Shown: positions 46,746-56,496, counted from the stretch's first letter. The stretch: 64,000 bases of DNA from Achromobacter xylosoxidans (GCF_001457475.1 NZ_LN831029.1:5828001-5892000); one strand, 5' to 3'. A program made the numbers and translations. Notes: generated by a model from the sequence alone, not told the origin.

Positions 46746-48425
46746 GTGGGAGACATCGACTTTCAGGCGATGGAGTTCGCCTATGAAAAACACGCCGACC
46801 AGGCCGCCGCGACGCAGGCGCGCCATCCCGTGGTGGTGGTGGGCGCCGGCCCGGTCGGCCTGACCACGGCGCTGGACCTGGCGCGCCAGGGCGTGCGGGT
46901 GGTGGTGCTGGACGACGACTACCGCCTGTCCACCGGCTCGCGCGCCATCTGCTTTTCCAAGCGCACCCTGGAAATCTGGGACCGCCTCGGCGTCGGCCAG
47001 CGCATGGTCGACAAGGGCGTGTCGTGGAACGTGGGCAAGGTCTTCTTCCGCGACCAGGAAGTGTGGCGCTTCGACCTGCTGCCGGAACCCGGCCACCGCC
47101 GCCCCGCCTTCATCAACCTGCAGCAGTACTACGCCGAAGGCTACCTGTACGAGCAGGCGCGCCAGGAACCGAACATCGACCTGCGCTGGAAGAACAAGGT
47201 GGTGGGCCTGGAACAGGCCGGCGACGGCGTGGTGCTGTCGATCGACACCCCCGAAGGCGGCTACGCGCTGCGCGCCGATTGGCTGGTGGCCTGTGACGGC
47301 GCGCGCTCGCCGGTGCGCAAGCTGATCGGCCAGGAAAGCCATGGCCGCATCTTCCGCGACCGCTTCCTGATCGCCGACGTCAAGATGAAGGCCGACTTCC
47401 CGGCCGAGCGCTGGTTCTGGTTCGACCCGCCCTTCCACCCGAATCAATCCGTGCTGCTGCACATGCAGCCCGACAATGTCTGGCGCATCGACTTCCAGCT
47501 GGGCTGGAACGCCGACCCGGTCGAGGCCGTCAAGCCCGAGAACGTGCTGCCGCGCATCCGCGCCCTGCTCGGCCCGGACGCGCAGTTCGACCTGGAATGG
47601 GTCAGCGTCTACACCTTCGCCTGCGAACGCATGGACAAGTTCCGCCACGGCCGCGTGGTGTTCGCCGGCGACTCGGCGCACCGCGTCTCGCCGTTCGGCG
47701 CGCGCGGCGCCAACAGCGGCGTGCAGGACGCCGAGAACCTGGCCTGGAAACTGCGCCTGGTGCTGGCCGGCCAGGCGCCCGAGACGTTGATCGACAGCTA
47801 CGCCGCCGAACGCGAGCACGCCGCCGACGAGAACGTCCTGAATTCCTCGCGCGCCACCGACTTCATCACCCCCAAGAGCGACATCAGCCGCAGCTTCCGC
47901 AATGCGGTGCTGAACCTGGCCCGCACCCATGCGTTCGCGCGCACGCTGGTCAACAGCGGTCGCCTGTCGCTGCCGGCCACCTACGCCGATTCGCCGCTGA
48001 ACACGCCGGATACCGACGCCTTCTCCGGCCGCATGCGGCCCGGCGCGGTGGCGCTGGATGCGCCGGTGCAGGGTCCGGGCGATTCGCCGTGGTGGCTGTC
48101 GCAACTGGACGCCGGTTTCACGCTGGCCTATTTCTGCGGCGACGCCCCGCCCGACGCGCAGACGCTGCAGGCCCTGCGGGCGCTGCGACTGGCGGCGGTG
48201 CCGGTCAAGCCCGTGCTGGTCGCGGGTCCGGGTTGCGATACCGCGGGCTGGCCGTCCGACCTGGCGGCGGTGGTCGACACCGAAGGCCTGCTGGCCCAGC
48301 GCTATGACGCGCTGTCGGGCACCGCCTACCTGATCCGCCCCGACCAGCACATCGCCGCGCGCTGGCGCGCCTTCCAGCCCGACGCGGTGGCGTCGGCCGT
48401 CAACCGCGCCATCGGCCGCGCCTGA
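46746..48425 (+). CDS. FAD-dependent aromatic hydroxylase (PheA/TfdB/MhpA type)
   Basis: The 559-residue flavoprotein has FAD motifs VVVVGAGPVGLTTALDLARQGVRVVVLDDD, VACDGARSPVRKLIG, and VVFAGDSAHRVSPFGARGANSGVQDAENLAWKL, followed by the thioredoxin-like C-terminal domain of the phenol hydroxylase class. The start is GTG at 46746 with AGGAG at 46735-46739. Substrate is not readable; its place before the homogentisate genes suggests a hydroxylated phenylacetate or benzoate. A product that enters the HmgA-FahA route (for example 3-hydroxyphenylacetate to homogentisate) would make sense, but that is inference. Confidence 0.88.
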   Translation: MGDIDFQAMEFAYEKHADQAAATQARHPVVVVGAGPVGLTTALDLARQGVRVVVLDDDYRLSTGSRAICFSKRTLEIWDRLGVGQRMVDKGVSWNVGKVFFRDQEVWRFDLLPEPGHRRPAFINLQQYYAEGYLYEQARQEPNIDLRWKNKVVGLEQAGDGVVLSIDTPEGGYALRADWLVACDGARSPVRKLIGQESHGRIFRDRFLIADVKMKADFPAERWFWFDPPFHPNQSVLLHMQPDNVWRIDFQLGWNADPVEAVKPENVLPRIRALLGPDAQFDLEWVSVYTFACERMDKFRHGRVVFAGDSAHRVSPFGARGANSGVQDAENLAWKLRLVLAGQAPETLIDSYAAEREHAADENVLNSSRATDFITPKSDISRSFRNAVLNLARTHAFARTLVNSGRLSLPATYADSPLNTPDTDAFSGRMRPGAVALDAPVQGPGDSPWWLSQLDAGFTLAYFCGDAPPDAQTLQALRALRLAAVPVKPVLVAGPGCDTAGWPSDLAAVVDTEGLLAQRYDALSGTAYLIRPDQHIAARWRAFQPDAVASAVNRAIGRA

Positions 48426-48445
48426 AGAACCCGGAGGCCTTTTCC

Positions 48446-48664
48446 ATGCTGAACACCGAAACCAACCTGGCCGCGCCGGACGACTTCTACGAAGCGCTGA
48501 TCGAGGCGCATCGCGATTTGAGCAACGAGCAGAGCCAGGAACTGAACGCCGCGCTGATCCTGCTGCTGGCCAACCACCTGGGCGACATGGCGGTGCTGCG
48601 CGAGGCGCTGGCGCAGGCCCGCGCGTCGGTCACGCCGGCGTCGAACCCACCGCAAACGCATTGA
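48446..48664 (+). CDS. DUF2783 small protein
   Basis: The 72-residue protein starts MLNTETNLAAPDDFYEALIEAHRDLSNEQSQELNAALILLLANHLGD and matches the DUF2783 pattern, a small helical protein found next to FAD-dependent aromatic hydroxylases. It follows the hydroxylase by 20 bp with a GGAGG Shine-Dalgarno. Its 3' end overlaps the end of the convergent LysR gene by 35 bp. Possibly a helper subunit of the hydroxylase. Confidence 0.8.
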   Translation: MLNTETNLAAPDDFYEALIEAHRDLSNEQSQELNAALILLLANHLGDMAVLREALAQARASVTPASNPPQTH

Positions 48665-49547
48665 CGATCAGGGCGCGCAACCACTGGTTGCCGCCATCGC
48701 GGTCGTAGCGGCGCTGCCAGTACATATTGGTCTGCAGCGCCGGCACCTTCACCGGCGGCGTCATGTAGCGCAGACCGAATGGCTGGGCGGCGCTGGCCGC
48801 CAGTTTTTCGGGCACGGTCGCCAGCAGGTCGGTGGCGCTGACGATATACGGAACCGCCGAAAAATGCGGCACGCTGAAGTGCTCGGCGAGCGGCACGCCG
48901 GCCCGTTCCATGGACTGGTTGACCTGCCCGTAGGGCGCCGCGCGCGACACGATCAGGTGACGCTCGGCGCGGAACGCCTTCAGCCCCATGCCCTGGTGGG
49001 CGCTGGGATGCGCCTGGCGAAACAGCGTGGCGTAGCCCTGCCGGAACAGCATGCGCTGCAAGGTGCCCGCCCCCATCTCGTCGAATGCGCCGATGGCCAG
49101 GTCGACCCGCCCCGCCTCCATTTCCCGCGGCAGATCGGGGCCCTGCACCCGCACCGAGTCGATGCGCACCTGTGGCGCCACCTGCACGCACACTTCCATC
49201 AGCCGCGGCATGAAGTGGATCTCGCCGACATCGGTCATGGCCACGCGAAAGCGCCGCGTGCTGGTGGCGGCATCGAACGCGTCCTGGTCCTGCAAGGCCT
49301 GCGACAGCATCGCCAGCGCCTCGCTCACCGGGCCGGCCAGGCGCTGCGCGCGCGGCGTGGGCAACATGCCCTGCGCGGTGCGCACGAACAGCTCGTCGCC
49401 AAACGCCAGCCGCAGCCGGCGCAGGGCGTTGCTGACCGCTGGCTGCGACAGGTCCAGGCGCCGCGCCACGGCGGACAGGTTGCGGTCCTCCAGCAGGTGC
49501 TGGAACAGGATCAGCAGGTTCAGGTCGACGTCGCGCAAGTCCGCCAT
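48630..49547 (-). CDS. LysR-family transcriptional regulator
   Basis: The 305-residue protein has the N-terminal wHTH DLNLLILFQHLLEDRNLSAVARRLDLSQPAVSNALRRLRLAFGDELFVRT, of the NodD/NahR-like subgroup, and an inducer-binding domain. It is divergent from hmgA (165-bp gap) and convergent with the hydroxylase-DUF2783 pair, a position suggesting control of one or both. The gap is AT-rich (tttatagttggtatttttgc), as expected for a LysR-regulated promoter, but I could not pin down a T-N11-A box. Confidence 0.92.
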   Translation of the reverse strand: MADLRDVDLNLLILFQHLLEDRNLSAVARRLDLSQPAVSNALRRLRLAFGDELFVRTAQGMLPTPRAQRLAGPVSEALAMLSQALQDQDAFDAATSTRRFRVAMTDVGEIHFMPRLMEVCVQVAPQVRIDSVRVQGPDLPREMEAGRVDLAIGAFDEMGAGTLQRMLFRQGYATLFRQAHPSAHQGMGLKAFRAERHLIVSRAAPYGQVNQSMERAGVPLAEHFSVPHFSAVPYIVSATDLLATVPEKLAASAAQPFGLRYMTPPVKVPALQTNMYWQRRYDRDGGNQWLRALIVNAFAVGSTPA

Positions 49548-49712
49548 CAGGCACCCCTACTATTCACGAAATTTATAGTTGGTATTTTTGCATTCCCGTA
49601 GCCATAGTGGGGGATTTTTCCGACAATGGCATATCGGCACCGGAAATCCGCTCCGGCGCGCCAGGACCAAGACCGCGCGGCCACGCATCGCGCGCCACCC
49701 CAGGAGGATTCC

Positions 49713-51011
49713 ATGGAACTGCACTACCAGACCGGTTTCGGCAACGACTGTGCCACCGAAGCCCTGCCCGGCGCGCTGCCCCTGGGCCGCAATTCGCCCC
49801 AGCAATGCCCCTATGGCCTGTACGCCGAGCAGTTATCCGGCACCGCCTTCACCGCGCCGCGCAGCGAGAACCGCCGCTCCTGGCTCTACCGCATCCGCCC
49901 GGGCGCGCAGCACAAGCCGTTCGAGCCGTTTGCCGGCGTCAAGGGCTGGGAAAGCGCGTTCGGCCACGGCCCGGTCACGCCCAACCAGCTGCGCTGGAGC
50001 CCCTTGCCCATTCCCACCGTGCCCACCGACTTCATCGAAGGCGTGAAGACCTGGGGCGGCAACGGCGGCCCCGATGAACAAAGCGGCGTCGGCATCCACC
50101 TGTATGCCGCCAACCGCTCGATGCAGGGCCGCTATTTCTACAACGCCGACGGCGAGCTGCTGTTGGTGCCGCAGCAGGGCCGCCTGCGCCTGGCCACCGA
50201 ACTGGGCCTGATCGACCTGGAGCCGCTGGAGATCGCCGTGATCCCGCGCGGCGTGCGCTTCAGCGTGCAACTGCTGGACGACAGCGCGCGCGGCTACATG
50301 CTGGAGAACTTCGGCGCCGCGCTGCGCCTGCCCGAACTGGGCCCGATCGGCTCGAACTGCCTGGCCAATGCCCGCGACTTCAAGACGCCGGTGGCCTGGT
50401 ACGAAGACGTGGAAGGCGACTTCGAACTGATCGCCAAGTTCACCGGCGGCTTCTGGCGCGCCGCGATCGGCCATTCGCCGCTGGACGTGGTCGCCTGGCA
50501 CGGCACGCACGCGCCGTACAAGTACGACCTGCGCCACTTCAACACCATCGGCTCGATCAGCTACGACCATCCGGACCCGTCGATCTTCACGGTGCTGACC
50601 GCCCCGTCCGATACCCCGGGCACGGCCAACATGGACTTCGCCATCTTCCCGCCGCGCATCCTGGCAATGGAAAACACCTTCCGTCCGCCCTGGTTCCACC
50701 GCAACGTCGCCAGCGAATTCATGGGCCTGATCCAGGGCGTGTACGACGCCAAGGCCGACGGCTTCGCCCCCGGCGGCGCCAGCCTGCACAACTGCATGAG
50801 CGGCCATGGCCCCGACGCCGAGACCTTCGAGAAGGCCTCGCGCGCCGACACCAGCAGCGCGCACTACATCCGCGACACCATGGCCTTCATGTTCGAAACG
50901 CGGCGCGTGATCCGCCCGACGGCGCAGGCGCTGGCCTCGGTAGAATTGCAGGGCGACTATTACCGGTGCTGGCAGGGCCTGCAGAAGCATTTCGATCCCG
51001 CCAAGGCGTGA
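49713..51011 (+). CDS. hmgA: homogentisate 1,2-dioxygenase
   Basis: The 432-residue protein starts [23 protein letters not shown], the family N-terminus, after AGGAGG at 49702-49707; the longer open frame was rejected. Iron ligands are visible in [18 protein letters not shown] (His and Glu) and [15 protein letters not shown] (second His). It opens the ring of homogentisate to maleylacetoacetate in Tyr/Phe and phenylacetate-type catabolism. fahA follows, but a terminator-like hairpin separates the two. Confidence 0.97.
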   Translation: MELHYQTGFGNDCATEALPGALPLGRNSPQQCPYGLYAEQLSGTAFTAPRSENRRSWLYRIRPGAQHKPFEPFAGVKGWESAFGHGPVTPNQLRWSPLPIPTVPTDFIEGVKTWGGNGGPDEQSGVGIHLYAANRSMQGRYFYNADGELLLVPQQGRLRLATELGLIDLEPLEIAVIPRGVRFSVQLLDDSARGYMLENFGAALRLPELGPIGSNCLANARDFKTPVAWYEDVEGDFELIAKFTGGFWRAAIGHSPLDVVAWHGTHAPYKYDLRHFNTIGSISYDHPDPSIFTVLTAPSDTPGTANMDFAIFPPRILAMENTFRPPWFHRNVASEFMGLIQGVYDAKADGFAPGGASLHNCMSGHGPDAETFEKASRADTSSAHYIRDTMAFMFETRRVIRPTAQALASVELQGDYYRCWQGLQKHFDPAKA

Positions 51012-51038
51012 CCGGCCTTTCCGCCGTCACGCCCGCCC

Positions 51039-51066
51039 ACGGCGATGCGCGCAAGCGCATCGCCGT
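51039..51066 (+). terminator. rho-independent terminator between hmgA and fahA
   Basis: A perfect 12-bp stem (ACGGCGATGCGC at 51039-51050, complement at 51055-51066) with a GCAA tetraloop is followed by ttggctttggattttt. It predicts that fahA is read partly or wholly from its own promoter, or by read-through. Confidence 0.75.
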
Positions 51067-51130
51067 TTGGCTTTGGATTTTTCCGGCGCCCGCCGCGCCC
51101 TTACAAACACATTGAACGAGACACTCCCCC

Positions 51131-52450
51131 ATGACCACCGCCATCAACGAAACCCACGACCCGTCCCTCAAGAGCTGGGTCGCCAGCGCCAACACCGGCA
51201 CCTCTGACTTCCCGGTGCAGAACCTGCCCTACGCCGCGTTCCGCCGCAAGGGCTCGCAGGAATCGTTCCGCCCCGGCGTGGCCATCGGCGACCAGATCGT
51301 CGACCTGGCCGCGCTGGCCGCCGCCAAGCCCTTCGAAGGCGCGGCCGCCGAGGCGCTGGCCGCCTGCCAGGGCGATAGCCTGAACGCGCTGATGGCCCTG
51401 GGCCATGCCCACTGGAGCGCACTGCGCCTGGCGCTCTCGCGCGCGCTGCGTGAAGGCGCCGCGCTGCGCGCCACGGTCGAGCCGCTGCTGGTGGCCCAGG
51501 CCGACGCCGAATACACCACGCCCGCCCGCATCGGCGACTACACCGACTTCTACATCTCGGTGCATCACGCCACCGCCATCGGCAAGCAGTTCCGACCCGA
51601 CAATCCCCTGCTGCCGAACTACAAGTGGGTGCCTATCGGCTACCACGGCCGCGCCTCCAGCATCGGCGTGGACCAGAAGTTCCCGCGTCCGGTCGGCCAG
51701 ACCCGCCCCGCCAACGAAGGCGAGACGCCGCAGTTCGGCCCGTGCGCGCGGCTGGACTACGAACTTGAACTGGGCATCTTCGTCGGCACCGGCAACGCCC
51801 AGGGCGAACGCATCAAGCTGGCGGACGCCGATGCGCACGTGTTCGGCCTGTGCATCCTGAACGACTGGTCGGCGCGCGACATCCAGGCCTGGGAATACCA
51901 GCCGCTGGGCCCGTTCCTGTCCAAGAATTTCGCCTCGACCATCTCGCCGTGGATCGTCACCATGGAAGCGCTGGAGCCGTTCCGCACGCAGTGGAACCGC
52001 GGGCCGTCCGAGCCGCAGCCGCTGCCGTACCTGGCCTCCGACGCCAACCGTGCCAAGGGCGCCTACGACGTGCAGATGGAAGTGCTGCTGACCACCGAAC
52101 AATCGCGCGCCGGCAAGCAGGCGCCGGCCCGCCTGTCGCGCAGCAATTTCCGCGATGCCTACTGGAACGTGGCGCAGCTGATCACGCACCACACGGTGAA
52201 CGGCTGCAATCTGCAACCGGGCGACATGCTCGGCACCGGCACGCTGTCGGGCCCGCAACCGTCGGAAGCCGGTTCTCTGCTGGAACTGAACCACGGCGGC
52301 AAGCAACCGATCGAGCTGCCCTGGGGCGAGAAGCGCACCTTCCTGCAGGATGGCGACCAGGTCATCATCCGCGCCGAATGCGTCAAGGCGGGCTATCCGC
52401 GCATCGGTTTCGGCGAATGCTCGGGCACGGTGCTGCCGGCGCGGGTCTGA
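51131..52450 (+). CDS. fahA: fumarylacetoacetase
   Basis: The 439-residue protein has the N-terminal SH3-like domain (LPYAAFRRKG, GDQIVDLAAL) and the hydrolase domain: GDYTDFYISVHHATAIGKQFRPDNPLLPNYKWVPIGYHGRASSI, RPANEGETPQFGPCARLDYELELGIFVG, and FGLCILNDWSARDIQAWEYQPLGPFLSKNF. These carry the metal and catalytic residues. It cleaves fumarylacetoacetate to fumarate and acetoacetate. A maleylacetoacetate isomerase is not seen in the window and must be elsewhere if the route is complete. Confidence 0.97.
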   Translation: MTTAINETHDPSLKSWVASANTGTSDFPVQNLPYAAFRRKGSQESFRPGVAIGDQIVDLAALAAAKPFEGAAAEALAACQGDSLNALMALGHAHWSALRLALSRALREGAALRATVEPLLVAQADAEYTTPARIGDYTDFYISVHHATAIGKQFRPDNPLLPNYKWVPIGYHGRASSIGVDQKFPRPVGQTRPANEGETPQFGPCARLDYELELGIFVGTGNAQGERIKLADADAHVFGLCILNDWSARDIQAWEYQPLGPFLSKNFASTISPWIVTMEALEPFRTQWNRGPSEPQPLPYLASDANRAKGAYDVQMEVLLTTEQSRAGKQAPARLSRSNFRDAYWNVAQLITHHTVNGCNLQPGDMLGTGTLSGPQPSEAGSLLELNHGGKQPIELPWGEKRTFLQDGDQVIIRAECVKAGYPRIGFGECSGTVLPARV

Positions 52451-52460
52451 ACGACGTCCG

Positions 52461-53477
52461 TCAGGATCGGGGCGTGGCGGCCGCATCGGTCGTCAACGCC
52501 TCGATCTCGTCATCCTTGGCCTGCCACTGCCGGCCCAGCCAGTGGTGGAATTCGGTGCGGAAGGCCTTGTCGCGGCTGTAGTCGCCTTCGCAGAAGGCCG
52601 GCGGCACCGGCACCTGGCGCATGCGCACCCGCACCGTGCCCATGCGGCCGCAGGCCATGTCCCAGAAGCTGGGCACACCCGCCGGATAGGCGATGGTGAC
52701 ATCGATCATCGAACGAAAACGCGTGCCCATCGCGTTCAGCGACACCGCCAGCCCGCCCGCCTTGGGCTTGAGCAGGTGACGATACGGGGCTCCCTGCGCG
52801 TCGCGCTTGGCCGGCGAAAAGCGCGTGCCCTCGGCAAACACCATCACGCTGGTCGGCACCAGCGAGAATTTCTGGCAGGCGCGGCGCGCGGTTTCCTGGT
52901 CCTGGCGTCCCAGGGCGGGATTGCGGCGCAGGTCGGCCTTGCCGTGGCGCTTCATGAAGGGAAAATCCAGCGCCCACCACGCCAGCCCGATCACCGGCAC
53001 GTAGATGAGCTGCTGCTTGAGGAAGAACTTCAGCAGCGGAATGCGGCGGTTCAACGCGCCCTGCAACACGAAGATGTCGACCCAGGACTGGTGGTTGCAG
53101 TTGACCAGGTACCAGTCCGCGTAGCGCAGGCCGGTATTGCCGCGCACATCCCAGGGCGCGCGCTGGATGCGCGTGAACCAGGCGGTGTTGACGCTGATCC
53201 AGGCCGTGGCGATGCCGTTGAGGATGGGGTCGATGCGGCGCCTGGCCGCCGCGAACGGCAGCGCCAGTTTCAGCAGCGCCATGGGAAACAGCAGCAGGCA
53301 CCAGAACAGCGTGCTGGCGCCGATCAGGAGCGTGCTGAACACGCCGGTCAGCCAGGCCAGGCGGCCGCGCGGCACGGGCCAACCGCGCCAGCGCGCGGCC
53401 GGGGCGGACGCGGGCGCGTCGCTTGCGTCAGCGACAGGGGGCCGGATCGGGCCGGCCAGCGGATCGGGAAAAGTCAT
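52461..53477 (-). CDS. PlsC/YihG-type 1-acylglycerol-phosphate acyltransferase family protein
   Basis: The 338-residue protein has an N-terminal membrane segment (WLTGVFSTLLIGASTLFWCLLLFPMALLKLALPF), acyltransferase block I NCNHQSWVDIF (catalytic NHxxxxD-type His), and block III MVFAEGTRFSPAKRD (EGTR). Family members acylate lysophospholipids at the inner membrane; the YihG branch acts on specific acyl species. It is transcribed leftward and abuts fahA convergently (10 bp apart). Confidence 0.9.
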   Translation of the reverse strand: MTFPDPLAGPIRPPVADASDAPASAPAARWRGWPVPRGRLAWLTGVFSTLLIGASTLFWCLLLFPMALLKLALPFAAARRRIDPILNGIATAWISVNTAWFTRIQRAPWDVRGNTGLRYADWYLVNCNHQSWVDIFVLQGALNRRIPLLKFFLKQQLIYVPVIGLAWWALDFPFMKRHGKADLRRNPALGRQDQETARRACQKFSLVPTSVMVFAEGTRFSPAKRDAQGAPYRHLLKPKAGGLAVSLNAMGTRFRSMIDVTIAYPAGVPSFWDMACGRMGTVRVRMRQVPVPPAFCEGDYSRDKAFRTEFHHWLGRQWQAKDDEIEALTTDAAATPRS

Positions 53478-53503
53478 GAACGCGAGTGTGCGAGGACTGC
53501 CCG

Positions 53504-53535
53504 GGGGCCGGTTTGAGCGGGATCAAACCGGCCCC
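53504..53535 (-). terminator. hairpin after the LTA-synthase-like gene
   Basis: A perfect 13-bp stem (53504-53516 with 53523-53535, 6-nt loop) lies 19 bp past the stop of the sulfatase gene and before the acyltransferase start. No T tract follows. Confidence 0.5.
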
Positions 53536-53554
53536 AGGCCCGGACGGGGTGAAG

Positions 53555-55450
53555 TCAAGGCAGGCGGTATTTTTCTTCGCGATAGACCCAACTGGCCCAC
53601 AACGCGTGCGCCAGCGCTTCCTTGGTCAGGGCGTCATCCGCGGGTTCGACCGGATCGTAGGTCTCGTCCTGCCCGACCGGCGCGGCGCGGTAGCGGAATT
53701 CGCGCGGCGCCTTGGACGGTTCCAGCACCAGCAGCTTGTCCCCTCGCAGGTAGCCGAAGTTGTCGGCGTACTGCATCAGCGCGCGGTTGGGATCGCGTTG
53801 CGTCAGGTCGGCGCCCAGCATCGGATTGATGTTGTCCAGTCCGATCAGCGACAGCAGCGTGGGCGCCATGTCGATCTGGCTGACGATGCGCTCGTCCTGG
53901 CGCGGCGCGATGCCCGCGCCCAGGATCAGGGCCGGGATCTGGAAGTGCCGCACCGGCACCGGGATCGAGCCGTAGACGCGGGAATCGTGGTCCGCGATCA
54001 CCAGGAACACGGTGTTGTCCCAGTACGGAGCCTTGTGCGCCTTGTCGAAGAACTGGCCCAGCGCCCAATCGGCGTAGCGCACGGTGTTGTCGACGCTGGC
54101 CGGATCGCCCACCGGCTGGATGCGGCCCGCCGGGTACTCCCACGGCGAATGGTTGCTGACCGAGAACGCCAGCGTGAACACCGGCTTGTCGCCGTCGGCG
54201 CGCAGCAGGCGGTCGACCTGGGTGAACATGTCCTCGTCGGACGCCCCCCACGAGCCTTCGAACACCGGGTTCTCGAACTTCGGGCGATCGACGATCTCGT
54301 CAAAGCCATTGCCCAGGAAGAAGGCGCGCATGTTGTCGAAGTGCGACTCGCCGCCATAGACAAAGCGCGAATGGTAGCCATGCTTGCCCAGCACCTGCGC
54401 CAGGGTGAAGAAGCCCGTCTGCGAGCGCGGCAGCTTGACCACGGCGTCGGCCACGCTGGGCAGGAAGCCCGCGGTGACCGCCTCGATGCCGCGCACCGAG
54501 CGCGTGCCGGTGGCGTAGGCGCGATGGAACATCCAGCCTTCCTTGCCAAGCCGGTCGATGTTGGGCGTCAAGTCCTTGCCGCCCAGGCTGCCGACATATT
54601 GCGCGCCCAGGCTTTCCTGCAGGATGATCACCAGGTTGAGCGGCTTGTCGCGGCGCACCGTGGCCTTCTGCTCGTGCAGGCTGGGGTAGCGCGGATCCAG
54701 CGGCGCCCCCGTCAGGCCGGCCTTGTCGCGCACGATGGCGTTCATCTCGTCCACCGGCATCTTCGGATACATCGCGGCCGACGAGCGTTCGTCGCGCATG
54801 CGGTAGGCGGCATCGAACACGCTGTAGAGCGAGTTCAGGGCCAGCGAATTGACCATCGCGTCCGAGCTGAACGCGACCTTGGCCGGATTGATGGGGCGAT
54901 GCTCCAGCGTGCCGCGCGCGCCCAGCACCACCAGCGCCAGGATCGCCAGCGACGCCAGCGGCCGCTTCCACCACGCCAGGAAGGGATCGCGCACGCGCAC
55001 CGGGAACAGCTTGACCGCCAGCCAGGCCGCCACCAGCAGCACCACCAGCGCGGTGAACAGCACGCCCTTGTAGCCCTGCCACAGCATCGAACCGACTTCC
55101 TTCGGATTGAGCAGGTAGATGAAGTACAGGCGGTTCGGGCGCGTGTCGTATTCGGCGATGAACTGCGGCGTGGAGACTTCCAGCAGCACGTACAGCATCC
55201 ACCAGACGCGGAACCACCAGGCGGTGACGCGCGCCGCCCACGGGAGGTGCCCCAGCCACGGCGAGAACACCGCCGGCAGCGCGATCACCATGGACAGCAG
55301 GCAGACGTCGATGCGCAGGCCGCCCAGCAGCACCGGCCACAGGCCGCCGGCCGCCTGGACCCGGTCCCACATCCACCAGGACAGGCCAAGGCGGCTGAGC
55401 GTCAGCAGCGCCAGCACGGCCAGGATGAAGCGCAGTGTCAGCCGGCGCAT
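53555..55450 (-). CDS. LTA synthase family inner-membrane sulfatase-fold phosphotransferase
   Basis: The 631-residue protein has about five N-terminal membrane segments (for example LTLRFILAVLALLTLSRLGLSWW) and a periplasmic sulfatase domain from about residue 270: LNLVIILQESLGAQYVGSLGGKDLTPNIDRLGKEGWMFHRAYATGTRSVRG. The Glu of LQES and the Thr of ATGTRS fit the metal and nucleophile positions of LtaS/OpgB enzymes. VIADHDSRVYG supplies further metal ligands. In Gram-negatives such enzymes transfer phosphoglycerol or phosphoethanolamine to glycans or lipids. Acceptor unknown. Confidence 0.88.
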   Translation of the reverse strand: MRRLTLRFILAVLALLTLSRLGLSWWMWDRVQAAGGLWPVLLGGLRIDVCLLSMVIALPAVFSPWLGHLPWAARVTAWWFRVWWMLYVLLEVSTPQFIAEYDTRPNRLYFIYLLNPKEVGSMLWQGYKGVLFTALVVLLVAAWLAVKLFPVRVRDPFLAWWKRPLASLAILALVVLGARGTLEHRPINPAKVAFSSDAMVNSLALNSLYSVFDAAYRMRDERSSAAMYPKMPVDEMNAIVRDKAGLTGAPLDPRYPSLHEQKATVRRDKPLNLVIILQESLGAQYVGSLGGKDLTPNIDRLGKEGWMFHRAYATGTRSVRGIEAVTAGFLPSVADAVVKLPRSQTGFFTLAQVLGKHGYHSRFVYGGESHFDNMRAFFLGNGFDEIVDRPKFENPVFEGSWGASDEDMFTQVDRLLRADGDKPVFTLAFSVSNHSPWEYPAGRIQPVGDPASVDNTVRYADWALGQFFDKAHKAPYWDNTVFLVIADHDSRVYGSIPVPVRHFQIPALILGAGIAPRQDERIVSQIDMAPTLLSLIGLDNINPMLGADLTQRDPNRALMQYADNFGYLRGDKLLVLEPSKAPREFRYRAAPVGQDETYDPVEPADDALTKEALAHALWASWVYREEKYRLP

Positions 55451-55679
55451 GCGGCGGCCCTCCGACTACCAACGAAACCCCGCGCCGTTGCCGCGCCACG
55501 CTTACCGAGCCAAACCATGCCTTGCCATCCGGTGATTGAAAACGGCCAAGATTAACGCGGATCGACGCGCCGCAGCGCCGCCGGCTGGAGTCGCGATGTC
55601 GAATAGGAGGCCGATGACAACCCTGTCATGTCGTACGACATCTCATTTCCTCAGCATCCGACGTGGCGGCCGCGCGGGC

Positions 55680-56408
55680 CTATTGCACCCGGCGCAGGCG
55701 CTCGCGGCTGTTGCTCAGGTGGGTGCGCATCGCGGCGCGGGCGCCTTCGGCATCCTGGCGCATGATGGCGCTGTAGATGTCTTCGTGCTCCAGGTTGACG
55801 CGCGACAGGTAGGCGGCACGGTCCTCGTGCGCGAACTTGGCCGAATTGATGCGGGTGCGGGGGATGATGGCCGAACCCAGGTGCGACATGAGATCGGCGA
55901 AATAACGGTTGTCGGTGGCCTGCGACACCAGCAGGTGGAACTGGAAGTCCGGCGTGATGGTGTCGCCGCCGCTGTCCAGCGCGGCCTTGAAAGCGTCCAG
56001 CGCGCGGCGCATCTCGGCCAGCTGGGCCTCGCTGCGGCGCACGGCGGCCAGGCCGGCGGCCTCGCTTTCCAGGCAGATGCGCAGTTCCAGCAGCACCAGC
56101 ACATCGCGCACCGTGGCGATGTCGGCCGGGTCGACGCGAAAATCGCCGCCACCGCTGGGTTCGAGCGCGTAGGTGCCCACGCCATGATGGGTTTCGACCA
56201 GGCCCGAGGCCTGCAGCCGCGACAGCGCTTCGCGCACCACGGTGCGGCTGACGCCGAACTGCCGCATGATCTCGGATTCGGTGGGCAGCTTGTCGCCGGG
56301 GCGGATGTCGCCGCCGCGGATGCGTTCGGAAATGTTTTCCACCAGGCCTTGCGCCAGGTTCCGTGGACGACGCTGCGGCAGCACGGGGGTATCGACAGGA
56401 GCGTTCAT
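55680..56408 (-). CDS. GntR/FadR-subfamily transcriptional regulator
   Basis: The 242-residue protein has the GntR wHTH (DIRPGDKLPTESEIMRQFGVSRTVVREALSRLQASGLVETHHGVGTYAL) and an all-helical FCD ligand domain (VLVLLELRICLESEAAGLAAVRRSEAQLAEM ... FQFHLLVSQATDNRYFADLM ... HEDIYSAIMRQDAEGARAAMRTHL). The FCD metal-binding Asp/His positions (F-H-xxL, H-xxI) appear. It is divergent from the uronate dehydrogenase operon and very likely represses it, in the manner of UxuR/ExuR-type regulators. Confidence 0.93.
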   Translation of the reverse strand: MNAPVDTPVLPQRRPRNLAQGLVENISERIRGGDIRPGDKLPTESEIMRQFGVSRTVVREALSRLQASGLVETHHGVGTYALEPSGGGDFRVDPADIATVRDVLVLLELRICLESEAAGLAAVRRSEAQLAEMRRALDAFKAALDSGGDTITPDFQFHLLVSQATDNRYFADLMSHLGSAIIPRTRINSAKFAHEDRAAYLSRVNLEHEDIYSAIMRQDAEGARAAMRTHLSNSRERLRRVQ

Positions 56409-56439
56409 CAGGGATTATCCGGAAGCGGTTGCGTGGCGC

Positions 56440-56469
56440 TTGACTGCAAAAATTCGTGCTTATTATACT
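56440..56469 (+). promoter_or_regulatory. sigma70-type promoter of the uronate operon
   Basis: TTGACT (56440-56445) and TATACT (56464-56469) are 18 bp apart, both close to consensus and in an AT-rich stretch between divergent start codons. Transcription would start near 56476. Confidence 0.8.
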
Positions 56470-56478
56470 TTGGACAAG

Positions 56479-56496
56479 TTGTACGATAACGTACCA
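56479..56496. promoter_or_regulatory. FadR-type operator at the uronate operon start site
   Basis: TTGTACG-ATAA-CGTACCA contains the perfect repeat GTACG/CGTAC with the outer T and A typical of GntR/FadR boxes (T-x-GT...AC-x-A). It lies just downstream of the predicted start of transcription, the position of a blocking repressor. An outer TGGAC/GTCCA pair (56471-56475, 56502-56506) flanks it nearly symmetrically. Confidence 0.75.
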
